64,000 bases of DNA from Corynebacterium lowii (GTDB lineage Bacteria; Actinomycetota; Actinomycetes; Mycobacteriales; Mycobacteriaceae). The notes beneath the pieces are model-generated. The model searched no databases and was not told where the DNA came from. It saw nothing but the letters and a program-made list of their open reading frames with translations. Made by a program: the position numbers and the translations under genes. The stretch lies in the NCBI RefSeq assembly GCF_001412085.1, contig NZ_LKEV01000003.1:182852-246851 (forward strand). Reading direction: 5' to 3'. Below, piece by piece: positions 26,354 through 36,235 of this stretch (its first letter is position 1; every line of letters begins with the position of its first letter).

Positions 26354-27805
26354 ATGCCCAATAGCAACGTCCCTCAGGTAGCCGTCAACGACATCGGCTC
26401 CGCTGAGGATTTCCTCGCCGCGGTCGATCAGACCATCAAGTACTTCAACGACGGCGACATCGTTGAAGGCACCGTGGTGAAGGTCGATCACGACGAGGTT
26501 CTGCTTGACATCGGATACAAGACCGAGGGCGTGATCCCCTCGCGCGAGCTTTCCATCAAGCACGACGTCGATCCCGATGAGGTCGTTCAGATCGGTGACG
26601 AGATCGACGCCCTGGTTCTCACCAAGGAGGACAAGGAAGGCCGCCTGATCCTGTCCAAGAAGCGCGCCCAGTACGAGCGCGCCTGGGGCACCATCGAGCA
26701 GCTCAAGGAGAACGACGAGCCGGTTACCGGTACCGTCATCGAGGTCGTCAAGGGTGGCCTCATCCTCGACATCGGCCTGCGCGGCTTCCTGCCCGCTTCC
26801 CTGGTGGAGATGCGCCGCGTGCGTGACCTGGAGCCCTACATCGGCAGCGAGCTTGAGGCCAAGATCATCGAGCTGGATAAGCACCGCAACAATGTGGTGC
26901 TCTCCCGCCGCGCTTGGTTGGAGCAGACCCAGTCCGAGGTGCGCTCCGAGTTCCTGCACCAGCTCCAAAAGGGCCAGGTGCGCAAGGGCGTGGTGTCCTC
27001 CATCGTCAACTTCGGTGCCTTCGTGGACCTCGGCGGTGTGGACGGCCTGGTGCACGTCTCCGAGCTGTCCTGGAAGCACATCGACCACCCCTCCGAGGTG
27101 GTCACGGTGGGCGACGAGGTCACCGTCGAGGTGCTCGACGTGGATCTGGACCGCGAGCGCGTCTCCCTGTCCCTGAAGGCCACCCAGGAAGATCCCTGGC
27201 GCGTCTTTGCCCGCACTCACGCTGTGGGCCAGATCGTGCCCGGCAAGGTCACCAAGCTGGTGCCCTTCGGTGCATTCGTCCGCGTGGACGAGGGCATTGA
27301 GGGTCTGGTGCACATCTCCGAGCTGGCTCAGCGCCACGTGGACGTGCCCGACCAGGTGGTCAACGTGGGCGAAGAGGCTATGGTCAAGGTCATCGACATC
27401 GACCTGGAGCGTCGCCGCATCTCCCTGTCCCTCAAGCAGGCGGACGAGGACTACACCGAGGACTTCGATCCCTCGAAGTACGGTATGGCCGACTCCTACG
27501 ACGAGCAGGGTAACTACATCTTCCCCGAGGGCTTCGCCCCCGAGATCAACGAGTGGCTTGAGGGCTACGACGAGCAGCGTCAGGCCTGGGAGGCCCGCTA
27601 CGCTGAGTCTGAGCGCCGCTTCCAGCTCCACACCGCTCAGATTGAGCGTCACCGCGCTGCCGCTGCGGAGGCCGCTGAGCAGGAGGCCACGAACTACTCC
27701 TCCGAGTCTCAGGATGCAGCTCCGGCATCCCAGGAGACCGAGGCCGGTTCCCTGGCTTCTGACGAGCAGCTTGCCGCTCTGCGCGAGAAGCTCGCTGGTA
27801 ACTAA
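26354..27805 (+). CDS. rpsA: 30S ribosomal protein S1
   Basis: A 483-residue RNA-binding protein with four S1 domains at roughly residues 35-105, 120-190, 207-277 and 292-362. Each starts with a conserved G-x-V-x-x-(V/I) strand, for example GDIVEGTVVKVDHD and KGVVSSIVNFGAFVDLGGVDG. A long acidic C-terminal tail follows. It helps mRNA bind the 30S subunit. Four domains rather than the six of E. coli are usual in actinobacteria. ATG 26354 is preceded by a 140-nt leader; a strong terminator follows. Confidence 0.97.
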   Translation: MPNSNVPQVAVNDIGSAEDFLAAVDQTIKYFNDGDIVEGTVVKVDHDEVLLDIGYKTEGVIPSRELSIKHDVDPDEVVQIGDEIDALVLTKEDKEGRLILSKKRAQYERAWGTIEQLKENDEPVTGTVIEVVKGGLILDIGLRGFLPASLVEMRRVRDLEPYIGSELEAKIIELDKHRNNVVLSRRAWLEQTQSEVRSEFLHQLQKGQVRKGVVSSIVNFGAFVDLGGVDGLVHVSELSWKHIDHPSEVVTVGDEVTVEVLDVDLDRERVSLSLKATQEDPWRVFARTHAVGQIVPGKVTKLVPFGAFVRVDEGIEGLVHISELAQRHVDVPDQVVNVGEEAMVKVIDIDLERRRISLSLKQADEDYTEDFDPSKYGMADSYDEQGNYIFPEGFAPEINEWLEGYDEQRQAWEARYAESERRFQLHTAQIERHRAAAAEAAEQEATNYSSESQDAAPASQETEAGSLASDEQLAALREKLAGN

Positions 27806-27821
27806 TCACTAGTTATCTTTA

Positions 27822-27851
27822 AGGACCGCCCGGTATGAGCCGGGCGGTCCT
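27822..27851 (+). terminator. Terminator after rpsA
   Basis: A 12-bp GC-rich stem, AGGACCGCCCGG with CCGGGCGGTCCT, has a 6-nt loop and is followed by TTCGTT. The T-run is short, but the hairpin is strong and placed right after rpsA. Confidence 0.85.
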
Positions 27852-27858
27852 TTCGTTC

Positions 27859-27864
27859 TATGAT
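27859..27864 (+). promoter_or_regulatory. Candidate -10 of ptsG
   Basis: TATGAT (27859-27864) lies just downstream of the rpsA terminator and 40 nt before the ptsG ATG. In C. glutamicum SugR represses ptsG; I do not see an obvious SugR site here. Confidence 0.4.
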
Positions 27865-27904
27865 GGGGCATATTTGCGTTGTTCTCTGGAAAGGTGAACG
27901 CTTT

Positions 27905-29917
27905 ATGGCCTCCACAACGGCGGCGACCTCGCAGCACATTCTTAAAGAAATTGGTGGTGCGGATAACGTATCCTCCCTCACCCATTGTGCGACTCGCCTG
28001 CGCTTTCAGCTCCACGATCAAAACCAGGTGGACGTAGCAGCCCTGGAAAAGGACCCTGCCGTGCTCGGCGTGGTGAAGCAGGGCAGCACTGGTTTGCAAG
28101 TAATCATGGGCGGGGGCGTGGCTGACTATTACGGCGCGATCATGCGCGATCCCGCGATGGCGGACCGGGGAGAATCCGATAAAGCCCCGGCCAAGAAGGA
28201 ATACGGTGGAGTGCGCAGCAAGTACTCCTGGGTGGACTACGCCTTTGAGTTCCTCTCCGATACCTTCCGCCCGGTGCTCTGGGCGCTCCTGGGTGCCTCT
28301 CTCATCATCACCATGCTGGTGCTTGCTGATCGGTTTGGGCTCCAGGATTTCCGCGCCCCCATGAGCGAGCAGCCTCCCACCTACCAGTTCATGCACGCCA
28401 TGTGGAAGTCCGTGTTCTGCTTCCTGCCGATCATGGTGGGCGCTACCGCGGCCCGCAAGCTCGGTGCCAATGAGTGGGTGGGGGCGGCGATCCCCGCGGC
28501 CCTGCTCACCCCGGAGTTCATCGGGCTCAAGGATGTTGCCCGGGAGATTCCCACCTCGGTGGCCGGTGAGATGCAGTATCAGGTGGATGTATTCGGCCTG
28601 CCCATGACCATTCAGGATTATGGTGGCCAGGTATTCCCGCCGCTGCTGGCGGCCATCGCCTTGTACTTTGTGGAAAAGGGCTTGAAGAAGATCATTCCGG
28701 CGGCGATACAGATGGTCTTTGTGCCCTTCATCTCCCTGCTGATCCTCATTCCGGCCACGGCCTTCATCATGGGGCCCATCGGTATCGGCGTGGGCAATGC
28801 CATCGCGGACGGCCTCTACTGGCTCAACGATCTCTCGCCCTTCATCCTGGCCGTGGTCATTCCGCTGATCTACCCCTTCCTGGTGCCGTTGGGCCTGCAC
28901 TGGCCACTCAACGCCATCATGATCGTGAACATCAATACGCTGGGTTATGACTTCATTCAGGGCCCGATGGGCGCCTGGAACTTTGCCTGCTTCGGCGTGG
29001 TCACCGCCGTAATGGTGATTTCCTGGCGCGAGGGCAATAAGTCCATGCGCCAGGTCTCCGCGGGTGGCATGTTCGCCGGCCTCCTCGGCGGCATCTCGGA
29101 GCCCTCCCTCTACGGCGTGCTGCTGCGCTTCCGCAAGTCCTACTGGCGCCTGCTCCCAGGCTGCCTCGTGGGCGGCATCATCATGGGTATCTTCAACGTT
29201 AAGGCCTATGCCTTCGTGTTTACCTCCCTGCTCACCGTCACCGCGATGGACCCGACCTACGGTTATTCCCTCGCCATCGCGGCAGCCTTCGCCACCTCCT
29301 TCGCACTCACCCTGCTGCTGGATTACCGCACCAAGGAGGAGCGCGAGGAGGTGCGTGCCCAGATCGCCGCCGAGCGCGAGGCCGCCAACGAGGCCGAGGA
29401 AGAGCGTATCGCAGCCGCCGACGCCCCCGCGGCGGCGGCGTCGCAAAGCGCTTCCGTGGCAGCCCCGCTCGCGGGCCGCGTGCTGCCCCTTGCGGAGGTC
29501 CCCGATGCCGCCTTCGCCGCCGGTGCCGTGGGCAAGGGCGTGGGCATTGATCCCAGCGGGGATACCGTGGTGGCCCCTGGGGAGGGGAAGGTCATGGCTG
29601 CTTTCCCCACCGGGCACGCGGTGGGCCTGAAAATGGATAATGGCCTGCAATTGCTCATTCACATCGGCATTGACACCGTGAATATGGAGGGCAAGGGCTT
29701 TGAACTGTTGGTGGCCAAGGGCGATCGCGTGAGCGCCGGGCAGCCCCTGGTGCGCTTTGATCGCGCCGCCATCGAGGCCGCGGGCTACAGCCCCGTGACT
29801 CCGGTGCTGGTGACCAACCACAAGAAGTGGGGTGCTATCGACGCCACCTCGGCCACCGAGGTAGCCCCCGGCGACGCCCTGCTAGAGGTGGCGGCCAAGG
29901 AAACCGAGGCGGTTTAA
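27905..29917 (+). CDS. ptsG: Glucose-specific PTS transporter EIIBCA
   Basis: A 670-residue phosphotransferase-system permease that imports and phosphorylates glucose. The EIIB domain comes first (about 1-90) with the phosphorylated cysteine in LTHCATRLRF, then a multi-helix EIIC domain (about 105-480). An Ala-rich linker follows, then the EIIA domain with the phosphorylated histidine in LLIHIGIDTV near residue 585. Domain order, length and sequence match C. glutamicum PtsG, and the gene lies in the same place between rpsA and coaE. ATG 27905 with GGAAAGGTGA upstream is chosen over a frame extended further upstream. coaE starts 3 nt after its stop. Confidence 0.95.
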   Translation: MASTTAATSQHILKEIGGADNVSSLTHCATRLRFQLHDQNQVDVAALEKDPAVLGVVKQGSTGLQVIMGGGVADYYGAIMRDPAMADRGESDKAPAKKEYGGVRSKYSWVDYAFEFLSDTFRPVLWALLGASLIITMLVLADRFGLQDFRAPMSEQPPTYQFMHAMWKSVFCFLPIMVGATAARKLGANEWVGAAIPAALLTPEFIGLKDVAREIPTSVAGEMQYQVDVFGLPMTIQDYGGQVFPPLLAAIALYFVEKGLKKIIPAAIQMVFVPFISLLILIPATAFIMGPIGIGVGNAIADGLYWLNDLSPFILAVVIPLIYPFLVPLGLHWPLNAIMIVNINTLGYDFIQGPMGAWNFACFGVVTAVMVISWREGNKSMRQVSAGGMFAGLLGGISEPSLYGVLLRFRKSYWRLLPGCLVGGIIMGIFNVKAYAFVFTSLLTVTAMDPTYGYSLAIAAAFATSFALTLLLDYRTKEEREEVRAQIAAEREAANEAEEERIAAADAPAAAASQSASVAAPLAGRVLPLAEVPDAAFAAGAVGKGVGIDPSGDTVVAPGEGKVMAAFPTGHAVGLKMDNGLQLLIHIGIDTVNMEGKGFELLVAKGDRVSAGQPLVRFDRAAIEAAGYSPVTPVLVTNHKKWGAIDATSATEVAPGDALLEVAAKETEAV

Positions 29918-29920
29918 GAG

Positions 29921-30514
29921 ATGAAGAAGGTCGGGCTCACCGGGGGAATCGGCAGCGGGAAATCCACCGTGGCGGCGTTGCTTGAACAGCAGGGTCTGCC
30001 GGTGGTGGACGCGGATCAGATTGCGCGGGACATCGTGGAGCCCGGCCAGCCCGCCCTGGCGGAACTCGCGGAAGCCTTTGGGGCGGAAATCTTGAATCCC
30101 GATGGCTCCCTCAACCGTGCGGGCCTGGCGGGCATCGCCTTTGCCACGCCGGAGAGCACCGAACTCCTCAACTCGATCATGCACCCGCGCATTGAGGAAG
30201 AGACCGCCCGCCGCTTTGCTCAGGCGGAAGCAGCGGGCGCCAGCGCGGTGATCTATGACATGCCTCTGCTGGTGGATAAGGGCCTGCACAGGGGTATGGA
30301 TCTCACCGTGGTGGTGGATGTGCCCGCCGATCTCCGCGTGGAGCGCCTGCGCGGGCGCGGCATGGAACCGGAGGACGCGCGGCGTCGTATAGCCGCGCAG
30401 ATCGACGACGCCACCCGCAATGCCGCAGCCGACGTGCTCATAGATAACAGTGGTAGCCTGGCGGCTCTGGAATCTCAGGTGCAGGAATTAATAGAAAGGA
30501 TCATGCGCTTATGA
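29921..30514 (+). CDS. coaE: Dephospho-CoA kinase
   Basis: A 197-residue P-loop kinase that phosphorylates dephospho-CoA to CoA, the last step of the pathway. The Walker A is GGIGSGKST near residue 8, the substrate/lid region includes VDADQIARDIVEPG, and PLLVDKGLHRGMDLTVVVDV is a family block. It lies 3 nt after ptsG and overlaps the following gene by 4 nt (ATGA). This operon layout is the one known in C. glutamicum. Confidence 0.96.
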   Translation: MKKVGLTGGIGSGKSTVAALLEQQGLPVVDADQIARDIVEPGQPALAELAEAFGAEILNPDGSLNRAGLAGIAFATPESTELLNSIMHPRIEEETARRFAQAEAAGASAVIYDMPLLVDKGLHRGMDLTVVVDVPADLRVERLRGRGMEPEDARRRIAAQIDDATRNAAADVLIDNSGSLAALESQVQELIERIMRL

Positions 30515-30936
30515 CCGAGAGGCTGCGGCATGACATGGTGTTTATCAATCTTCCCGTGGCGGATGTGAAGGCTGCGGTGGAGTTCTACCGCGCGCTGGGA
30601 TTCGTGGAAAACCAGGTTTTCCGCGATGAATCCACCGCGTCCTTTGAAGTGAGCGATCACATCGTGGTGATGCTGCTGGAGCGGGAGCGCTTTGCTTCTT
30701 TCCACTCGCGGGAGACGGTTGCCTCGGGTGGCCCGCGCGAGGCCTTGGTGTGCATCTCGATGGATTCCGCCGAGGACGTCACCACCCTGGTCAATCGCGC
30801 CCGCGAGGCCGGTGGGCTTATCACCAAGGAGCCTCATGAGGAGGGGCCGATGTACGGGGCGGCTTTCGACGATCCCGATGGGCACGGCTGGGAGCTGATG
30901 TGGATGGACCCCGAGGCGCTGGCGAATATGGGTTAA
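30511..30936 (+). CDS. VOC-superfamily (glyoxalase/dioxygenase-like) protein
   Basis: A 141-residue vicinal-oxygen-chelate protein. It begins DMVFINLPVADVKAAVEFYR, the first beta-alpha-beta unit, and ends DPDGHGWELMWMDP, the second unit with a possible metal ligand. These proteins include glyoxalases, ring-cleaving dioxygenases and drug-binding proteins, and sequence alone does not decide. It overlaps coaE by 4 nt and is probably translated with it; uvrB follows 25 nt later. Confidence 0.8.
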   Translation: MTERLRHDMVFINLPVADVKAAVEFYRALGFVENQVFRDESTASFEVSDHIVVMLLERERFASFHSRETVASGGPREALVCISMDSAEDVTTLVNRAREAGGLITKEPHEEGPMYGAAFDDPDGHGWELMWMDPEALANMG

Positions 30937-30960
30937 GCGCGGGGCGCTACACTATTTCCT

Positions 30961-33045
30961 ATGGCCTTTGCTGCTGAGCACCCCGTTCTATCCCATTCCG
31001 AGTTTCGCCCGGTGGGCGAGATTGAACGCTCGGATAAGCCCTTTGAGGTGGTCTCCGAATATGAACCAGCGGGAGATCAGCCCACGGCGATTAAGGAACT
31101 CGATGAGCGCCTGCGCAAGGGGGAGCGCGACGTGGTGCTTTTGGGGGCCACCGGCACGGGTAAATCCGCCACGGCGGCCTGGCTGATTGAGCAGCAACAG
31201 CGGCCCACGTTGGTGATGGCCCCCAATAAGACCCTGGCGGCGCAGTTAGCCAATGAATTGCGCCAACTGTTGCCTCATAACGCGGTGGAGTACTTCGTGA
31301 GTTATTACGATTACTACCAGCCGGAGGCCTATATCGCGCAGACGGATACCTATATCGAAAAGGATTCCTCCATTAACGAGGATGTGGAGCGGCTGCGCCA
31401 CCGTGCCACCTCCTCTTTGCTTTCGCGCCGCGATGTCGTGGTGGTGGCCTCTGTTTCTTGCATTTATGGCCTGGGTACCCCGCAATCTTATTTAGATCGC
31501 TCGGTGGTGCTCGAAGTGGGAGAAGAGGTAGAGCGCGACCGCTTTTTGCGCCTGCTGGTGGATATTCAATACGACCGTAACGATGTGGCCTTGGCTCGGG
31601 GTTCCTTCCGAGTGAAGGGCGATACGGTGGACATCATTCCCGCCTACGAGGAAGTGGCGGTGCGGGTGGAGTTCTTTGGCGATGAGATTGATTCCCTGTA
31701 TTACATTCACCCGGTGACGGGGGAAGAAGTACGCAAGGTAGATCAGCTGCGTATCTTCCCCGCCACGCATTATGTGGCGGGACCGGAGCGCATGGAAAAG
31801 GCGGTTTCGGAGATCAAAATTGAGCTTTCGGAGCGCCTGGCGGATTTGGAAAACCGCGGTAAGTTGCTGGAAGCCCAGCGCCTGCGCATGCGCACCGAAT
31901 ACGATCTGGAGATGATCGAGCAGGTGGGCTTTTGCTCCGGTATCGAGAATTACTCGCGCCATATTGATGGGCGCGAGGCGGGCTCCGCCCCGGCCACGCT
32001 CATCGACTATTTCCCCGAGGACTTCCTCACCATCATCGACGAGTCGCACGTGACGGTTCCCCAAATTGGGGGCATGTACGAGGGGGATATGTCGCGCAAG
32101 CGCAACCTCGTGGAGTTTGGATTCCGCCTGCCTTCAGCGGTGGATAATCGCCCGCTGACCTTCGATGAGTTTGAAGATCGGGTGGGCCAGACGGTCTATC
32201 TCTCCGCCACTCCTGGTGATTATGAGATGGCGGCCTCCGGCGGCGAGTTTGTGGAACAGGTGATCCGCCCCACGGGTCTGGTGGACCCCACCATTGACGT
32301 GCGGCCCACCAAGGGACAGATTGATGACCTCATGGATGAGATACGCACCCGCACCCGCAAGGACGAGCGCGTATTGGTAACCACGCTGACGAAAAAGATG
32401 GCGGAGGACCTCACCGATTACTTCCTAGAAAACGGCATTAAGGTGCGGTATTTGCACTCCGATATTGATACCTTGCAGCGCGTGGAATTGCTGCGCCAAT
32501 TGCGCCTGGGTGAGTTTGACGTGTTGGTGGGTATTAACCTCCTGCGCGAGGGCCTGGACCTTCCCGAGGTATCCCTCGTGGCGATTTTGGATGGGGATAA
32601 AGAGGGCTTCCTGCGCTCCGAGCGTTCCCTGATTCAGACGATTGGACGCGCGGCCCGTAACGTCTCGGGCACGGTCATCATGTACGCCGATTCCGTGACG
32701 GATTCCATGCAGTACGCCCTGGACGAGACGGAACGCCGCCGGGCCAAGCAGATCGCCTATAACAAGGAACACGGCATTGATCCCCAGCCGCTGCGCAAGA
32801 AGATTGCGGACATCTTGGATCAGGTCTACGAACGCGAGGAAGGCGATGCCGGTTCCGCAGCGGTGGCCGAGCGTCCGAATGCGAAGGATATGCCCGCCGA
32901 TGAGGTGCAAAAGCTCATCGACGACCTCACCGCTCAGATGCGGGAGGCCGCCCGAGATTTGAAGTTTGAGTTGGCTGGTCGCCTGCGCGATGAGATCGCA
33001 GATCTGAAGAAGGAGCTGCGTGGTATCAAGGAAATGGGAATGTAA
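30961..33045 (+). CDS. uvrB: UvrABC excision nuclease subunit B
   Basis: A 694-residue helicase-like subunit that verifies DNA damage passed on by UvrA and recruits UvrC. It has Walker A GATGTGKS near residue 60, the beta-hairpin region [20 protein letters not shown], motif [11 protein letters not shown] and a C-terminal UVR domain ([20 protein letters not shown]). ATG 30961 is likely. The neighbouring uvrA gene is 4.6 kb away on the same strand. Length is typical. Confidence 0.97.
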   Translation: MAFAAEHPVLSHSEFRPVGEIERSDKPFEVVSEYEPAGDQPTAIKELDERLRKGERDVVLLGATGTGKSATAAWLIEQQQRPTLVMAPNKTLAAQLANELRQLLPHNAVEYFVSYYDYYQPEAYIAQTDTYIEKDSSINEDVERLRHRATSSLLSRRDVVVVASVSCIYGLGTPQSYLDRSVVLEVGEEVERDRFLRLLVDIQYDRNDVALARGSFRVKGDTVDIIPAYEEVAVRVEFFGDEIDSLYYIHPVTGEEVRKVDQLRIFPATHYVAGPERMEKAVSEIKIELSERLADLENRGKLLEAQRLRMRTEYDLEMIEQVGFCSGIENYSRHIDGREAGSAPATLIDYFPEDFLTIIDESHVTVPQIGGMYEGDMSRKRNLVEFGFRLPSAVDNRPLTFDEFEDRVGQTVYLSATPGDYEMAASGGEFVEQVIRPTGLVDPTIDVRPTKGQIDDLMDEIRTRTRKDERVLVTTLTKKMAEDLTDYFLENGIKVRYLHSDIDTLQRVELLRQLRLGEFDVLVGINLLREGLDLPEVSLVAILDGDKEGFLRSERSLIQTIGRAARNVSGTVIMYADSVTDSMQYALDETERRRAKQIAYNKEHGIDPQPLRKKIADILDQVYEREEGDAGSAAVAERPNAKDMPADEVQKLIDDLTAQMREAARDLKFELAGRLRDEIADLKKELRGIKEMGM

Positions 33046-33047
33046 AC

Positions 33048-33089
33048 ATGACTGAGAACATGACTGAGAAAGCGAGCAAGCATGATTAA
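33048..33089 (+). CDS. Possible 13-codon leader ORF before universal stress gene
   Basis: ATG 33048 opens the frame MTENMTEKASKHD and stops at TAA 33087-33089, overlapping the ATG (33082) of the next gene. The first two groups of codons come from a direct repeat ACATGACTGAGAA (33047-33059 and 33059-33071). It is 2 nt after the uvrB stop. It could be a translation-coupling element, or a remnant of a duplicated start. No conservation has been tested. Confidence 0.25.
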   Translation: MTENMTEKASKHD

Positions 33090-33531
33090 GTACAACACCG
33101 TGGCCTCCGGCACCGATGGCTCCGATACCGCCTTGGTGGCGGTGCGCAAGGCTGCTAGTTTGGCCCGAGTCTATGAGGCGAAACTGGTGCTCATCTGCGC
33201 CTATTACGAGGCCTCCGGCTCTGTGCTCAATTCCCCCGGCTCCGAGGCCACGGCGGTCCCCGTGGTGAGCAAGCAGCGGGCGGATGAGTACCTGGAAGAA
33301 GCTCGTGTGGTGGCGGAGGAAGAGGGCGCCGCAGACATTGAGCTGTACAAAACCTCGGGTGCCCCCATCGTGGCGCTCACGGAGGCGGCCAAGGAGAAGG
33401 AGGCGGACCTCTTGGTACTGGGCAATAAGGGGATGCACAGCCTTTCAGGACGCATCTTCGGCAATATTCCCACTGGCGTGGCGCGGAAATCTCCGGTGGA
33501 TGTGATGATCGTGAACACAGAGCAGGCGTAA
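33082..33531 (+). CDS. Universal stress protein (UspA family), first copy
   Basis: A 149-residue UspA-fold protein. It begins VASGTDGSDTALVAVRKAA and ends with an ATP-binding loop GNKGMHSLSGRIFGNIPTGV, matching GxxGxGxS/T-type USPs. The role is stress survival with nucleotide binding; partners are unknown. The ATG at 33082 overlaps a 13-codon frame, and the ribosome binding site is weak (GCGAG). It is followed 37 nt later by a related gene, so the two are a tandem pair. Confidence 0.9.
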   Translation: MIKYNTVASGTDGSDTALVAVRKAASLARVYEAKLVLICAYYEASGSVLNSPGSEATAVPVVSKQRADEYLEEARVVAEEEGAADIELYKTSGAPIVALTEAAKEKEADLLVLGNKGMHSLSGRIFGNIPTGVARKSPVDVMIVNTEQA

Positions 33532-33568
33532 GCTAGATAGCGAATATCTCAACGTAGAGGGAAGGTTC

Positions 33569-34012
33569 ATGAGCGAGAATTATCAGAAGATCGTTGTAGG
33601 CACCGATGGCTCCAAGTCCTCCATGCTGGCTGTGGAGCGCGCCGCGAAGATTGCGGCGGCGTTTGATGCCACTCTCATCATCGGCTGCGCTTACTACGAG
33701 AGCAAGGAAGAAGCCTCCCAGACCCTCCGCCAGGATTCCGTGACCATTCTGGGCAATGATCCGGCTCATAAGAATCTGGATGCTGCCGCAGAGCACGCCC
33801 GTGAAACGGGTGCGCAGAAGGTGGAGACCGCTATCCGCCGGGGGACCCCGGTGCAGGCGTTGATGGAGATTGTGAACGAGAGCCAGGCGGATCTGCTCAT
33901 CGTGGGTAATCGCGGTATCAACTCGCTCACGGGCCGTCTCCTCGGATCGGTGCCGGCCGATGTGGCCCGGCAGTCCGATTGCGACGTCATGATCGTCCAC
34001 ACCGTGAACTAG
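33569..34012 (+). CDS. Universal stress protein (UspA family), second copy
   Basis: A 147-residue paralogue of the preceding protein. It has IVVGTDGSKSSMLAVERAA and the ATP-binding loop GNRGINSLTGRLLGSVPADV. The two copies share the same layout but diverged in the middle. AGAGGGAAGG lies before ATG 33569. The gene is convergent with the helicase-like gene, with 8 nt between the stops. Confidence 0.9.
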   Translation: MSENYQKIVVGTDGSKSSMLAVERAAKIAAAFDATLIIGCAYYESKEEASQTLRQDSVTILGNDPAHKNLDAAAEHARETGAQKVETAIRRGTPVQALMEIVNESQADLLIVGNRGINSLTGRLLGSVPADVARQSDCDVMIVHTVN

Positions 34013-34020
34013 GGGAGAAC

Positions 34021-36165
34021 CTAGTCCACGATGGTGAGCGTCTGCGTGGCGCGAGTGATAGCCACGTAGAGGTTCTGGCGGCCCTGGGGTGAGGCCGCCA
34101 CAATCTCCTGGGGTTGTACCACGATCACGTGGTCAAACTCCAAACCCTTAATATTGCTCACGTTATCGGGGGTAATAACGATGTGGGAGCGCCCGTCCTC
34201 CGGCCGCGGTGGTATCTCCGATACATGCCGCACGGGGATACCGGTGGAGCGTATCGCGGTGGCGGGAATGGCCTCGGGATCAATGTCGCGCAATACCTCG
34301 GCGGCCACCTCCATGATTTCCGCCGGGGTGCGGTAATTAATGCTCAGGGTGTGGTGGCGGAAGCGCTGGCCCACGAAGGGCTCTAAGGCTTGTTCTCAGG
34401 AATCTACCCCGGCCGGAGAGCCGGTTTGGGCGAGGTCGCCCACCAGCGTCATCCATCGGGAGGGACTGCGCCGGAAAATCATGCGCCATTCCATCGGAGT
34501 GAGTTCCTGGGCCTCATCGACGATGATGTGCCCGAAGGCCCAGGTGCGATCCGCTCCGGCACGCTGCGCGGTGGTGCGGATATCGCGCTCTTCCTGGCGG
34601 GTAGCGAGGGTCTGGGCGTCAATGACGTCGTAGGCCCCCAGGTATTCGGCCTCAAAGACCTCATCGTTATCGGTGACCGCCGAGCCCTGGAGAATATCCA
34701 GGGTCTCTTGGGCCTCTTCGATGCGGCGTTGTTCCTCTTCCTGGGCGGATACTGCCGGTGGCTCGCCCAGCAGGTGAGCGAGTTCATCGAGCAGGGCGGC
34801 GTCGGAAGCAGCCCAGCCGTTTTCGGTGCGCAGCAGAGCGCGGTGGGTTTCCTCGTCATAGTCGCGGGCCACGCGCGCGATGGTCTCTGGGGAATCGAGG
34901 AGTCCGGAAAGAACGCCCCCGGGGGTGAGCACGGGCCAGAACTCATCGAGGAGGTCGAGCACGGCTGGTTCCTCCGCGAGGTCATCGTGGAGCTGATCGA
35001 CGTCCGCGCGGGAGAGGAGGTTTTTTCCACCCAAGGGGTCGGCTCCGATGCGGGTGGCCATCTGCTGAGCGATCTGCTCGATGAGGTGCTCGCGGAAGAT
35101 ACCGCGGGCCTCGTTGTGGGGGCGTCGGGAACGCCGGGCGCGGGTGCGCGACTTTTTCACCATGCCGGGCTCGATGTCCAGGTCGAGGGAGTCGATGCGC
35201 AGGCGAACCACCTCATCGGGAACGCGCTGGAGGTCCTTGACGGCCTCGGCCAGGATCACCGCCATCTCCTCGGAGCCCTTGATTTCCTGGGAGAGCAGGC
35301 TCTCCTGGCGGCTGGGCACCATGCCGGGATAGAGCTCGCCCACGGTGGAGAGCACCACGCCGGTTTCTCCCAGCTCCGGGAGCACGTGGGAGATGTAATC
35401 CAGAAAGGTGCGATTGGGCCCCACGATGAGCACGCCGGTGCGGGCCAGATGCTCGCGCCAGGTGTAGAGCAGATAGGCCACGCGGTGCAGGGCCACGGCG
35501 GTTTTGCCGGTGCCGGGGCCGCCTTCTACCACGAGCACCCCGCGGGTATCGTCGCGGATGATTTCGTCTTGCTCGCGCTGAATCGTCTCCACGATATTGC
35601 GCATCTTGCCGGTTCTGGCGCGCTGCATGGCATGAAGCAGGGCGGCCTCCCCGGCCACTCCGCCGCGTTCTTCTGCCCCGGGGCCAGTGGCACCGGAAAG
35701 ATGCTCGTCATCAATGCTGATGACCTCGCGGCCCTTGGTACGGATATGGCGGCGCAGGTGCACGCCCTCGGGATGTGCGGTGGTAGCCAGATAAAAGGGG
35801 CGGGCCATCGGAGCGCGCCAGTCCAGCAGCAGGGTGCGGTAATGGTCCTCGCGGTCATCGAGGCCCATGCGGCCGATGTAGCGGCGATCCATTCCCTCCC
35901 CGATGGGGTTATCGCCTTCCCCCTCAATATCAATGCGGCCAAAAACCAAGCCCATCTGCGCCAGGTTCAGGCGATCTAGCTTGGCATTGAGCGAGTGATA
36001 TTCCGTCTCACGCTGCACCAAGGCCTCCGCCTTGGGATTGGCGGGGTCAATGTTCAGCGCGATCTCCCGCAGGCGCTCATTGGCCTGGGTTACTTCTGCG
36101 TCGAGGCGCGCGAACAGGGTATCCACGTAGTCCTGTTCGCGGCGGATCTCTTCGCTGTTGTGCAC
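34021..36165 (-). pseudogene. HelR/HelD-like UvrD-family ATPase with an in-frame UGA
   Basis: A UvrD-like superfamily 1 motor that in related bacteria removes RNA polymerase from DNA (HelD/HelR, linked to rifamycin tolerance). From the N-terminus there is an HelD-type coiled region, then Walker A VEGGPGTGKTAVALHRVAYL, Walker B DEAQELTPMEW, motif III GDLAQTG, motif V IKGLEFDHVIVV and motif VI NLYVAITRATQTL. A TGA at 34396-34398 interrupts the same frame after SPAGVDS. Homologues have Trp (TGG) at this point, so a single G to A change explains it. Downstream the frame continues to 34021 with intact motifs. The restored length of about 713 is somewhat short. GTG 36165, 6 nt after AAGGAGG, is the better start; ATG 36171 abuts it. 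Confidence 0.85.
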
Positions 36166-36235
36166 GCACATCCTCCTTGGCTCGTTATGGAACCGTCAAG
36201 GTTACACCGAGTAAGAGGAATGTGGCGGCACCCTT

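Noticed and set aside
27809..29821. 670-codon open frame antisense to ptsG
   Set aside because: It is His/Gly-rich, low-complexity sequence expected from the antisense of a high-GC gene, with no family resemblance; ptsG is clear.
34396..34398. UGA read as selenocysteine
   Set aside because: No SECIS-like hairpin was recognised after the codon, and the expected residue is Trp.
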